Origin: an uncultured Ruminococcus sp.
Lineage (GTDB): Bacteria; Bacillota_A; Clostridia; RUG12999
DNA: 6,111 nt
Direction of reading: 5' to 3'
NCBI GenBank assembly: GCA_902783995.1
Contig: CACZTG010000271.1
Location: forward strand, 1 to 6,111
The notes under the pieces are model-generated. The model had not been told where the DNA came from. It did no database searches and was given only the letters and a program-made list of their open reading frames with translations. Shown here one piece after another: positions 1 through 5,832 of the stretch. A program made the translations under genes and the position numbers. Numbering within the stretch: the stretch's first letter is position 1; the number at the start of each line of letters is the position of its first letter.

Positions 1-455
1 TAAATAAGCCCCTTGTTATTGACGCAGATGGAATATATGCTGTTTTTATGAATATAAATGTATTAAAGGAAGCGAAAGGAGCGCTTATTTTGACGCCGCA
101 TCCGGGTGAGTTCGCAAGGCTTATCGGACGTACAGCGGAGGAAATAAACGATGACCGTACAGCGCTCGCGCGTGAATTTGCCGAAAGGTTCGGAGTTACT
201 CTTCTTTTAAAGGGCGCGGGTACTGTTATCGCGATGCCCGACGGTGAGGTTTATATTAATCCTACGGGCAACAGCGGTATGGCAAAGGGCGGAAGCGGTG
301 ATATACTTACCGGAATAACCGCCGCTTACCTCGCGAAAGGATACGAGAATCCCGCCGCTGCCGCCGCGTACAATCACGGAAAAGCAGGCGACAGAGCGGC
401 AGAAGTTTTGGGCAAAGATAATATGCTTCCTTCGGATATATTAAAATATATTTAA
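1..455 (+). CDS. nnrD: ADP/ATP-dependent NAD(P)H-hydrate dehydratase, C-terminal part (5' end outside window)
   Basis: This enzyme repairs damaged cofactors. It dehydrates the S form of hydrated NADH or NADPH (NADHX, NADPHX) back to the normal cofactor at the expense of ADP or ATP, in the cytoplasm. The frame is open to the left edge, and the residues before the first internal ATG (position 48) already match the family (LVIDADG at 12-32), so that ATG is not the start. Visible family marks are TPHPGE at 93-110, LLKGAGTVI at 207-233, and the nucleotide-binding/catalytic loop NSGMAKGGSGD at 270-302. The last Asp of that loop is the expected catalytic residue. A typical C-terminal HGKAGDRAAE follows near 375-404. 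About 150 residues are visible. Whether an NnrE epimerase domain is fused upstream cannot be seen. The stop lies 13 bases before the lipoprotein gene, which suggests an operon. I am confident of the family; the symbol follows current usage for YjeF C-terminal proteins. Confidence 0.93.
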   Translation, partial: NKPLVIDADGIYAVFMNINVLKEAKGALILTPHPGEFARLIGRTAEEINDDRTALAREFAERFGVTLLLKGAGTVIAMPDGEVYINPTGNSGMAKGGSGDILTGITAAYLAKGYENPAAAAAYNHGKAGDRAAEVLGKDNMLPSDILKYI

Positions 456-468
456 AAAGGAACAGCTT

Positions 469-1086
469 ATGCAAAAAATTAAAAAAATGTCTTTGGTGCT
501 GATGATAATCTGCCTTTTTACGGGCTGTGGAAAAATGAAAGGCTATAATGTTTACGAAAGAGTATATTTGACTTATAAAAATATGGAATCCTTTACCGCG
601 GAGGTTGAAGTTACTTCTTATTCAAACAACTCGGAAAACAAATATACTCTTACTCAGTATTATAAATCACCCGACAAACAACGGAGCGAATATTCTTCGG
701 AAATCGGAGGTTCAAGCGTTACTGTTATAAACGGCGGCAAGGGCAAGCTTGTTTCGGGAGAAACAAATGCGGAAATCGAGCTTGACAGCGAGGCTTTGAA
801 AGAAAAGAATTATCTTATGCTGAATACTTTTTTTGAAAATTATTTTTCCTCGGAGGAAACGGCTGTTTTAACTTCGGGTAATGAAAAAAAGGGAAGTATA
901 AGGCTTTCTGCCGAAACGGGCAGCTCCAATCCGTACAGGAAAAAAATTGAGCTTTTAATAGATTCAAAAACATTAAAACCCTTAAAGATGACGGTCTATG
1001 ATGATAAAAACAAGCCGTCGCTACGTATAGAATATATAGAATTTGAAATTAACAAAAATATAGATGAAAACATTTTTAGCGTTTAA
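469..1086 (+). CDS. LolA-like lipoprotein, GerS/YdcC-type (sporulation/germination associated)
   Basis: This is a predicted membrane-anchored lipoprotein of 205 residues. The N-terminus has lysines at 3, 5 and 6, a hydrophobic stretch at 7-17 and a lipobox ending LFTGC, so Cys20 would be lipidated. The -3 residue is Phe, slightly atypical. The rest looks like the LolA/LppX-like beta fold: a repetitive Thr/Ser/Tyr beta-rich half, then ELLIDSKTLKPLKM near 161-174 and a C-terminal IEYIEF...NIDENIF pattern. AAGGA at 457-461 sits seven bases before the ATG. It lies directly upstream of alr. From memory, Bacillus subtilis ydcC and Clostridioides difficile gerS occupy the same place. GerS is a lipoprotein needed for the CwlD amidase step that makes the muramic-delta-lactam of spore cortex. 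Family membership is inferred from fold-like pattern plus position; partnership with CwlD is not shown here. No sporulation promoter is evident. Confidence 0.78.
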   Translation: MQKIKKMSLVLMIICLFTGCGKMKGYNVYERVYLTYKNMESFTAEVEVTSYSNNSENKYTLTQYYKSPDKQRSEYSSEIGGSSVTVINGGKGKLVSGETNAEIELDSEALKEKNYLMLNTFFENYFSSEETAVLTSGNEKKGSIRLSAETGSSNPYRKKIELLIDSKTLKPLKMTVYDDKNKPSLRIEYIEFEINKNIDENIFSV

Positions 1087-1107
1087 ATACAAAGGAAGGT
1101 TTTTAAA

Positions 1108-2286
1108 ATGACAGAAGGTAAGCACAGAATTTGGGCTGAAATTGACCTTGACGCCATTGCGCATAATATGCGTATAATCAGAAAACATACCGGACAAAAA
1201 ACAAAAATTATGGCTGTTGTAAAGGCGGACGCGTACGGGCACGGCGTAATACCCGTTGCGAAAACAATGCTCGAAAGCGGCGTCAACGCGTTTGGCGTGG
1301 CTTGTGTCAGTGAAGCGGTACAAATCAGAAAAGGCGGTATAAACGAGCCTGTTTTGATTTTGGGCGCGGCGCTTCCGTGCGAGGCTGAAACAATAGTTGA
1401 TTATAATATAACAACAGCGGCTTTTAATCCGATAAATGCGAAGCATTTATCGGATATTGCCGTAAAAAAAGGCAAGCGCGCCTCTGTTCATATAAAGGTC
1501 GATACAGGTATGAGCCGTATAGGTATTTCCGTACTCGATAAAGATGCGGTAAACACCGTTAAGGAGATTGCCGCGCTTCCGGGGATAGAAATAACCGGAA
1601 TTTTTACGCATTTTTCCTGCGCCGATACCGACAACGAAGCATTGACAAAAAAGCAATTTGAGAGGTTTACGGCTTTTTGCGATATCTTAAAAAAAGAAGG
1701 AATAGACATTCCTTTAAAGCATATTTCCAACAGTGCGGCAATATTCAGGTATCCGCAGTATAGGCTTGATATGGTACGTGCGGGAATAGTATGCTACGGA
1801 CTGTATCCTTCGGAAATAATAAGCGGTTACGGCATAGAGCCGGCAATGAGTCTGAAAACCCTGGTTTCGAGAGTGGCAAACCTTATGCCGGGCGAAAGCG
1901 TAAGCTACGGCGCCGCATATACAGCAAGCGAAAAAAGACGGATAGCAACACTTATGGCAGGTTACGGCGACGGTTATTCGAGGCTTTTTTCGGAAGGCGG
2001 CAGAGTGATTTTAGGCGGGGAATATGTAAAAATTTTGGGTAAAATTTGTATGGATCAATGTATGGTTGATGTAACAGCTGTCAATAATATAGCTGTGGGG
2101 GACGTTGCAACGTTATTTGGTAAAAGCGGCGGCAAAAATATTCCTGTTGAGGAGCTTGCGGCACTTTCCGGAACAATCAACTACGAAATTATATGTATGA
2201 TATCAAGACGTGTACCGAGAGTATATAAAAAAGGCGGCAAATACGCGTTTGAGCTGGATTACATAACCGATTTCTGTAAGCAGTGA
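1108..2286 (+). CDS. alr: alanine racemase
   Basis: This PLP-dependent enzyme interconverts L- and D-alanine, supplying D-alanine for peptidoglycan. It may also clear L-alanine, a germinant for many spores. The 392-residue length is normal. The N-terminal TIM barrel carries AVVKADAYGHG at 36-46, with Lys39 as the PLP Schiff-base lysine. DTGMSRIG (132-139) and HISNSAA (205-211) are conserved cofactor/active-site segments. The C-terminal domain has VSYGAAYT with Tyr267, the second catalytic base contributed across the dimer. MAGYGDGYSR (283-292) and ICMDQCMVDVT (313-323) follow, and RRVPRVY is near the end. All catalytic residues are intact. AAAGGAAGG at 1091-1099 is well placed before ATG 1108. 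Only 21 bases separate it from the lipoprotein stop, so the two are probably co-transcribed. In spore formers a second racemase is often present elsewhere, so this copy need not be the sole D-alanine source. Confidence 0.97.
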   Translation: MTEGKHRIWAEIDLDAIAHNMRIIRKHTGQKTKIMAVVKADAYGHGVIPVAKTMLESGVNAFGVACVSEAVQIRKGGINEPVLILGAALPCEAETIVDYNITTAAFNPINAKHLSDIAVKKGKRASVHIKVDTGMSRIGISVLDKDAVNTVKEIAALPGIEITGIFTHFSCADTDNEALTKKQFERFTAFCDILKKEGIDIPLKHISNSAAIFRYPQYRLDMVRAGIVCYGLYPSEIISGYGIEPAMSLKTLVSRVANLMPGESVSYGAAYTASEKRRIATLMAGYGDGYSRLFSEGGRVILGGEYVKILGKICMDQCMVDVTAVNNIAVGDVATLFGKSGGKNIPVEELAALSGTINYEIICMISRRVPRVYKKGGKYAFELDYITDFCKQ

Positions 2287-2307
2287 CAAATATTGTATTT
2301 GCTTTTT
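2287..2307 (+). terminator. weak hairpin plus T-run after alr (possible attenuator)
   Basis: CAAATA (2287-2292) and TATTTG (2296-2301) form a 6-bp stem with a TTG loop, followed by CTTTTT (2302-2307). It begins directly after the alr stop. The stem is AT-rich and weak, so at most partial termination is expected. That would leave some read-through into mazEF. Confidence 0.25.
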
Positions 2308-2328
2308 AGGCTGCTATTATAGTATAAT
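2299..2328 (+). promoter_or_regulatory. probable SigA promoter for mazEF, -10 inside a palindrome
   Basis: A perfect -10 TATAAT lies at 2323-2328. The best -35 is TTGCTT at 2299-2304, which matches only TTG, with an 18-base spacer. The -10 is the right arm of a 13-base palindrome, ATTATA-G-TATAAT (2316-2328), a possible operator for the ribbon-helix-helix antitoxin. Transcription would start near 2335, about 47 bases before the mazE start. The weak -35 lowers confidence. Confidence 0.5.
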
Positions 2329-2364
2329 TTATATGTGGGATTATTCCGTAGCGGTGCCGGCTGC

Positions 2365-2372
2365 GAGGAGGA
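2365..2372 (+). promoter_or_regulatory. ribosome binding site fixing the mazE start at TTG 2382
   Basis: GAGGAGGA lies nine bases before TTG 2382 but directly abuts the upstream in-frame TTG at 2373, which is too close to be used. The site sits in the loop of a small possible hairpin, GCGA (2363-2366) with TCGC (2376-2379). Confidence 0.7.
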
Positions 2373-2381
2373 TTGTCGCTC

Positions 2382-2651
2382 TTGAAAAAAATTCTTATTA
2401 CGCTTCCGGAAGAAATGCTTACGGAGGTAGATACAGAGGTGCATGAGGAAGCAACAAATCGCAGTAAATTTATTAGAACAGCGATAAGAAGCTATCTGAA
2501 ATCATCAAAAGAAGAAAGGATACGCGAAAAATTAAAAAAGGGATATCTGAATATGGCGCAGGTTAATTTATCTATTGCCAATATGTGTATTAGTGCCGAC
2601 AGCGAACAGCTTGAGGCATATGAGGAAAAATTGGCGGAGAGTGAAAAGTAG
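2382..2651 (+). CDS. ndoAI: antitoxin EndoAI/MazE, ribbon-helix-helix (CopG-like) family
   Basis: This antitoxin binds and blocks the downstream MazF/EndoA ribonuclease and, as an RHH dimer, should bind DNA. The protein is 89 residues from TTG 2382. The start is set by GAGGAGGA at 2365-2372; the in-frame TTG at 2373 abuts that site. The N-terminus has the RHH layout: strand [11 protein letters not shown] (2-12), helix A about 13-24, turn NRS, and helix [12 protein letters not shown] (29-39). The C-terminal part is charged and contains [12 protein letters not shown] (54-65). It resembles the toxin-binding segment of Bacillus EndoAI (GYMEMAKINLTI, from memory). The stop TAG overlaps the mazF GTG by one base (TAGTG), indicating translational coupling. 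It follows alr as in Bacillus and Clostridium. Confidence 0.92.
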   Translation: MKKILITLPEEMLTEVDTEVHEEATNRSKFIRTAIRSYLKSSKEERIREKLKKGYLNMAQVNLSIANMCISADSEQLEAYEEKLAESEK

Positions 2652-3004
2652 TGTTAATTAGGCGCGGAGATATTTACTACGCAGATTTAAGCCCTGTTAT
2701 AGGGTCGGAGCAAGGAGGAGTCAGACCGGTTCTTGTGGTGCAGAATGATGTCGGAAATAAATACAGTCCGACGGTTATTGCGGCGGCCGTGACTTCTCAG
2801 ATAAACAAGGCTAAAATGCCAACCCATATTGAAATCAAGGCTGATGAGTACGGTCTTGCGAAGGATTCGGTTATTCTTCTTGAGCAGGTCAGAACAATTG
2901 ATAAAAAAAGGCTGAAGGATAAAATAGGCAAGCTTGACGATGAGCTTATGAGTCAGGTAAACGAGGCGCTCAGCATCAGTTTCGGTTTGGGAAATTTAAA
3001 CTAA
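2651..3004 (+). CDS. ndoA: endoribonuclease toxin EndoA/MazF
   Basis: This toxin is a sequence-specific endoribonuclease. The Bacillus subtilis relative cuts single-stranded mRNA at UACAU, but the target of this protein is inferred only. The 117-residue length is typical. The sequence is close to Bacillus EndoA throughout: [20 protein letters not shown] (4-23), RPVLVVQND (25-33), and [15 protein letters not shown] (74-88). The catalytic residues Arg25 and Thr48 are both present, so the toxin looks active. It starts with GTG at 2651, overlapping the mazE stop; a stop codon (2642-2644) blocks upstream extension of this frame. GGAGA at 2636-2640 is a usable ribosome binding site inside mazE. The rsbRST/sigB genes that follow in Bacillus are absent; a terminator follows instead, consistent with Clostridia. 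Confidence 0.96.
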   Translation: MLIRRGDIYYADLSPVIGSEQGGVRPVLVVQNDVGNKYSPTVIAAAVTSQINKAKMPTHIEIKADEYGLAKDSVILLEQVRTIDKKRLKDKIGKLDDELMSQVNEALSISFGLGNLN

Positions 3005-3035
3005 AAAAGGCGAAGCTATGGTAATTACACGGAAA

Positions 3036-3089
3036 GGGGCCGTGACAAAACGATTTTACAAATCGGGTTGTTCACAGCCCCGTTTTTTT
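3036..3089 (+). terminator. intrinsic terminator closing the nnrD-alr-mazEF unit
   Basis: GGGGC (3036-3040) pairs with GCCCC (3077-3081). After a C/A mismatch, GTGA (3042-3045) pairs with TCAC (3072-3075). An apical hairpin CGATTT/AAATCG (3051-3056 with 3060-3065) tops the structure. It is followed directly by G and seven T (3083-3089). It begins 32 bases after the mazF stop. Confidence 0.88.
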
Positions 3090-3096
3090 ATAAAGA

Positions 3097-3139
3097 GTGT
3101 CAAGCGGGTGGGTTTCTTGACACCCGGGAATTTGTTTTT
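3097..3139 (+). repeat. overlapping, mutually exclusive inverted repeats between terminator and promoter
   Basis: GTGTCAAG (3097-3104) pairs perfectly with CTTGACAC (3116-3123). CGGGTG (3105-3110) pairs perfectly with CACCCG (3121-3126). The two stems share CAC at 3121-3123 and cannot coexist. A T-rich stretch (3131-3139, one G) follows about five bases after the second stem. This could be a back-up terminator for the mazF transcript or a DNA operator just upstream of the isomerase promoter. Only the repeats themselves are observed. Confidence 0.55.
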
Positions 3140-3144
3140 ATGTA

Positions 3145-3173
3145 TTGACAAAAAAATATAAAAAAAGTATAAT
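3145..3173 (+). promoter_or_regulatory. consensus SigA promoter of the isomerase gene
   Basis: TTGACA (3145-3150), a 17-base spacer rich in A/T, and TATAAT (3168-3173) match the consensus exactly. Transcription should start near 3180, leaving a leader of about 88 bases before ATG 3268. I see no known riboswitch in that leader. Such a promoter is expected to be strong unless repressed. Confidence 0.88.
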
Positions 3174-3267
3174 ATTTTTATCAGATTTGTTTCTGTTAAT
3201 TTTCAGTATATAAAGTATGCCCGCAATTTAATATAGCGAATATAAAGCAAATACAGGAGGCTTCAAT

Positions 3268-4131
3268 ATGAAGATAGGCATAGAATTCAATATTTTCAGC
3301 AGCGGCTACTGCCGGTACGGTGATAAGAAATACATAAAACTGAAAGAACATGGATTTTCCTGTATTGATTTCAATATGGCAAATACCAATACGGAGATTT
3401 ATACTTCTCCCGCATCGGACGAGCTTTTGCTTCGTGAAAAAACGCTTGCGGATGATGCCGGTATTGAAATACACCAGTCTCACGGTCCGTGGAGGTCTCC
3501 TCCAAGAGACGGAACACAAGCGGAACGGGCAGAGCGCATGGAAAAAATGAAAAAATCCATTCGAGCGGCGTCACTGCTCGGCTGTAAAAACTGGGTGGTT
3601 CATCCTCTGATGCCGCTGGGAGCCGATGATACTGTCACGGGCAACGAAAAGGGAACATGGGATATAAACCTTCGGTTTATGAAGGAGCTGCTCATTACTG
3701 CTAAGGAATACGGTGTTACGATTTGCCTTGAAAATATGCCCATGACGAAGTTTTCAATGGCAAAACCGGCAGCGATTCTGAACTTTGTTGAAGAAATAGG
3801 GGATGATAATTTTAAAATCTGTCTTGATACCGGGCATGCCGCTTTGTTTGATGATGTATCTTTATGTGATGAGGTAAGGCGTCTTGGCGATAAGATAAAA
3901 GTCTTACATATTCATGATAACAAATGCGGCAAAGATTTGCATCTTATGCCTTATTTTGGCACGATAGACTGGAAAGCGTTTGCCCGTTCTCTTAAAGATA
4001 TAGGCTATGACGGCGTATTCTCTCTTGAAACAGCAGCACCGGGCAAGCTGCCGGATTCCCTTTTTGAAAAAAGCAGCATCATGCTTTACGAGATTGCCGA
4101 TGAAATTATAAACGACGGAAAAAATGAATGA
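3268..4131 (+). CDS. sugar phosphate isomerase/epimerase-type TIM-barrel protein
   Basis: This is a cytoplasmic 287-residue protein of the xylose-isomerase-like/AP-endonuclease-2 superfamily, whose members use a divalent metal to isomerise or epimerise sugars and related compounds. The substrate cannot be read from the sequence. Successive barrel strands are visible: KIGIEFN (2-8), CIDFNMA (32-38), IEIHQSHGPW (66-75), WVVHPL (109-114), VTICLENMP (150-158), FKICLDTGHA (182-191), KVLHIHDN (211-218) and GVFSLE (249-254). Probable metal or active-site residues are His72, Glu155, Asp187, His190, His216, Asp217 and Glu254. The GTIDW near 231-235 is also typical of the family. AGGAGG at 3255-3260 lies seven bases before ATG 3268. 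The gene has its own promoter and no co-directional close neighbour, so context gives no pathway. The length is normal and it appears intact. Confidence 0.85.
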   Translation: MKIGIEFNIFSSGYCRYGDKKYIKLKEHGFSCIDFNMANTNTEIYTSPASDELLLREKTLADDAGIEIHQSHGPWRSPPRDGTQAERAERMEKMKKSIRAASLLGCKNWVVHPLMPLGADDTVTGNEKGTWDINLRFMKELLITAKEYGVTICLENMPMTKFSMAKPAAILNFVEEIGDDNFKICLDTGHAALFDDVSLCDEVRRLGDKIKVLHIHDNKCGKDLHLMPYFGTIDWKAFARSLKDIGYDGVFSLETAAPGKLPDSLFEKSSIMLYEIADEIINDGKNE

Positions 4132-4166
4132 AATTACTGCTTTCGGGCAGTTGCAAGACACATCAA

Positions 4167-4337
4167 TCATTTCCCCGTCACCATAGTGTTTAAATTCATA
4201 TATTCGTCTGAAGCTTTTCGCGGTATCTTCCGGTTTCGTCCTTCACGAAAGCCCTTTGATTCACCTGAATCAAGCAGATTGTGTATTGCGTTTTTTCCTA
4301 TCATAATTTTTAATATAAATTGCGAGAAAACTTGACT
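4167..4337 (-). pseudogene. remnant of an excisionase-like helix-turn-helix (HTH_17-type) protein gene
   Basis: The - strand frame from ATG 4304 to TGA 4167-4169 encodes 45 residues that read like the second half of a small MerR/excisionase-type DNA-binding domain: IGKNAIHNLLDSG, then KGF, GRNRKIPRKA and DEYM. The family pattern (general knowledge) is roughly IGKxxxYxLLxSGEIKxFRIGRxWRIPKxALxEYI. Hydrophobic core positions are lost: Ser in place of Ile in GESKGF, Glu in place of Ile in REGR, and Ser in place of Leu in KASDEYM. The frame continues upstream for 11 codons (FILKIM just before IGK) to a TAA at 4338-4340. That leaves no proper first helix or start, and no ribosome binding site precedes the ATG. 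I infer a decayed gene. The active promoter P1 now overlaps its 5' end. Chance resemblance is possible because the match covers only about 35 residues. Confidence 0.45.
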
Positions 4338-4360
4338 TTATCCGCATACTATGATATAAT
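4332..4360 (+). promoter_or_regulatory. promoter P1 of the HD-GYP gene, extended -10
   Basis: TTGACT (4332-4337), a 17-base spacer and TATAAT (4355-4360) are present. TG at 4352-4353 makes an extended -10 (TGATATAAT). Transcription should start near 4367, leaving a leader of about 130 bases. Confidence 0.8.
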
Positions 4361-4389
4361 AAAAAAGCAAAAAAGTTATCTGATTTTAC

Positions 4390-4418
4390 TTGAAATTAAG
4401 CATATTTGCGGGTATAAT
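4390..4418 (+). promoter_or_regulatory. promoter P2 of the HD-GYP gene
   Basis: TTGAAA (4390-4395), a 17-base spacer and TATAAT (4413-4418) lie 58 bases downstream of P1. The start should be near 4425, giving a leader of about 70 bases. An inverted pair, AAAAGTTA (4371-4378) and TAACTTTT (4426-4433), brackets it, possibly operator half-sites. Confidence 0.72.
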
Positions 4419-4483
4419 CTAATTGTAACTTTTCAGAACAATCCACGACAACACAAACAGTATTCACAATGGTCTTTCTCCCC

Positions 4484-4492
4484 GGGGGTGAT
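4484..4492 (+). promoter_or_regulatory. extended ribosome binding site fixing the HD-GYP start at TTG 4496
   Basis: GGGGGTGAT can pair over nine bases with the 16S rRNA 3' end (anti-SD ATCACCTCC), with one G-U pair. The core GGGGG ends seven bases before TTG 4496. The in-frame ATG at 4469 has no such site upstream and is therefore less likely to be the start. Confidence 0.72.
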
Positions 4493-4495
4493 GTT

Positions 4496-5830
4496 TTGAC
4501 CTTTATTCGTGATCATCAACTCAGCATCATGCTGTTTCTGAGCGGCTTCTCCGCTCTTTTGACATTTACGGTTCTGATATCCAAATATCTTTCACGGACA
4601 AGAAAAAGCATTCTTGCGTTAATGGCTTTTTCATCCACAATACTTCTGACATTAGAGCGGTTCGCTTATCTTTATCGGGGGCAGCCCGGCGTAATCGCTT
4701 ATTATATGGTTCGGATAAGCAACTGGCTCATATTTTTTCTGTTGCTCTTTATCCTTAACCTTGTGACCCAATATTTGAAGGATCTGCTTCTTAACGAAGG
4801 AAAGCTGAAAACGGTTCCCGTCAGTCTCTATGTCTGCGACTGCTTTTTCGCGGTGGGCGCCGCTCTTCTTGTGGTTTCGCTGATGACAGATTTGTATTAT
4901 TATATTGACGCGAATAATATTTATCACCGTGAACCCGGGATAATCATCAGTTATTTTCCGCCGATAATAATCGTTCTGCTTCAGGAGCATACAGTCATTC
5001 GCCACCGAACGATACTGAGCCGGCAAATATTTCTGGCACTCATTTTGACGATAGCTCTGCCGACGATTGCCGCCATCATACAATTTTTAACTTACGGAAT
5101 TTCTTTGGTTTCCATTGCGCTTGCCGTTGTTGTCATTGTTTACTACATATATATGTTGATGGATGTAAATGAAAAAGCGGAAGCGGCAAAGACAAGAGAA
5201 ATCGCATTCTATAAAGAAGCGCGCCGGATTGAAGCGACAATGTTTGAGCAGACCGCGGAAGCTTTGGTAAGTGCGATCGATGCGAAGGATATATATACGC
5301 GCGGCCATTCTTCCCGTGTTGCCGTGTATTCGCGCAAAATCGCGGAACGAGCCGGATTAACAGAAAAAGAATGTGAAGAAGTGTATTTTACGGCGCTTCT
5401 CCATGACGTCGGAAAAATCGGTATTCCGGACAATATAATAAACAAGCGCGGTCGGCTGACCGAGGCGGAAATTGAAGAGATCAAGCATCATTCCATCGTG
5501 GGGGACCAGATACTTGCCAAAATCAAGCAGTCGCCGTATCTGCGCATAGGCGCGCATTATCATCATGAACGATACGACGGAGAAGGTTATCCCGAAGGAC
5601 TTTCAGGCGAGAATATTCCGAGAATCGCCCGCATTATCGCCGTTGCCGATGCTTTTGACGCAATGACCTCAACAAGAAGCTATCGCGACGCGCTTCCGAT
5701 GGACCGTGTAAAGCAGGAGCTAATCGACGGGTTGGGAAAACAGTTTGATCCCGGGTTTGGGCAAATAATGCTGAAGCTTATCGAATGCGGAGAAACAGCG
5801 CAAAGCAAGCCGGAGCTTGCCAGCGGTTAA
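4496..5830 (+). CDS. membrane-bound HD-GYP cyclic-di-GMP phosphodiesterase with 7TM N-terminal region
   Basis: This is a predicted sensor enzyme that hydrolyses cyclic-di-GMP, lowering this second messenger. It is 444 residues from TTG 4496; an in-frame ATG at 4469 would add nine residues but lacks a ribosome binding site. About seven hydrophobic helices are visible near 9-31, 38-60, 76-94, 109-130, 148-162, 176-198 and 202-222. A charged, probably helical linker (223-255) follows. The HD-GYP domain (about 255-430) has RGHSSRVAVYS (His271), the metal-binding pair His303-Asp304 in LLHDVGKIGIP, and HHSIVGD (331-337). HHERYDGEGYP (356-366) carries the GYP signature, and ADAFDAMTSTRSYR (384-397) follows. 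All hallmark residues are present, so the enzyme should be active. The N-terminal region matches no sensor domain I can name and may detect a membrane or extracytoplasmic signal. No diguanylate cyclase is adjacent. Two tandem promoters precede it. Confidence 0.9.
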   Translation: MTFIRDHQLSIMLFLSGFSALLTFTVLISKYLSRTRKSILALMAFSSTILLTLERFAYLYRGQPGVIAYYMVRISNWLIFFLLLFILNLVTQYLKDLLLNEGKLKTVPVSLYVCDCFFAVGAALLVVSLMTDLYYYIDANNIYHREPGIIISYFPPIIIVLLQEHTVIRHRTILSRQIFLALILTIALPTIAAIIQFLTYGISLVSIALAVVVIVYYIYMLMDVNEKAEAAKTREIAFYKEARRIEATMFEQTAEALVSAIDAKDIYTRGHSSRVAVYSRKIAERAGLTEKECEEVYFTALLHDVGKIGIPDNIINKRGRLTEAEIEEIKHHSIVGDQILAKIKQSPYLRIGAHYHHERYDGEGYPEGLSGENIPRIARIIAVADAFDAMTSTRSYRDALPMDRVKQELIDGLGKQFDPGFGQIMLKLIECGETAQSKPELASG

Positions 5831-5832
5831 GT

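Noticed and set aside
48..50. ATG at 48 as the start of nnrD
   Set aside because: The frame is open to the window edge and conserved family residues (VIDADG) lie upstream of this ATG.
1021..1446. Long - strand open frame opposite alr
   Set aside because: It overlaps the conserved alanine racemase frame and the lipoprotein end, and has no recognisable domain.
2373..2375. TTG at 2373 as the mazE start
   Set aside because: It directly abuts the GAGGAGGA ribosome binding site; TTG 2382 has proper spacing and fits the family N-terminus.
3174..3254. Riboswitch in the isomerase leader
   Set aside because: Only a weak CAGA/TCTG hairpin is visible and no known aptamer motif is recognised.
3904..4170. 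- strand open frame opposite the isomerase 3' end
   Set aside because: It is mostly antisense to a conserved gene, has no ribosome binding site and no family resemblance. The HTH remnant next to it is in a different frame.
4469..4471. ATG at 4469 as the HD-GYP start
   Set aside because: No Shine-Dalgarno upstream, whereas TTG 4496 has an extended one at ideal distance. It is not fully excluded.
4652..5083. - strand open frame opposite the HD-GYP membrane region
   Set aside because: It is antisense to a strongly supported coding frame, with composition typical of a shadow of transmembrane codons.
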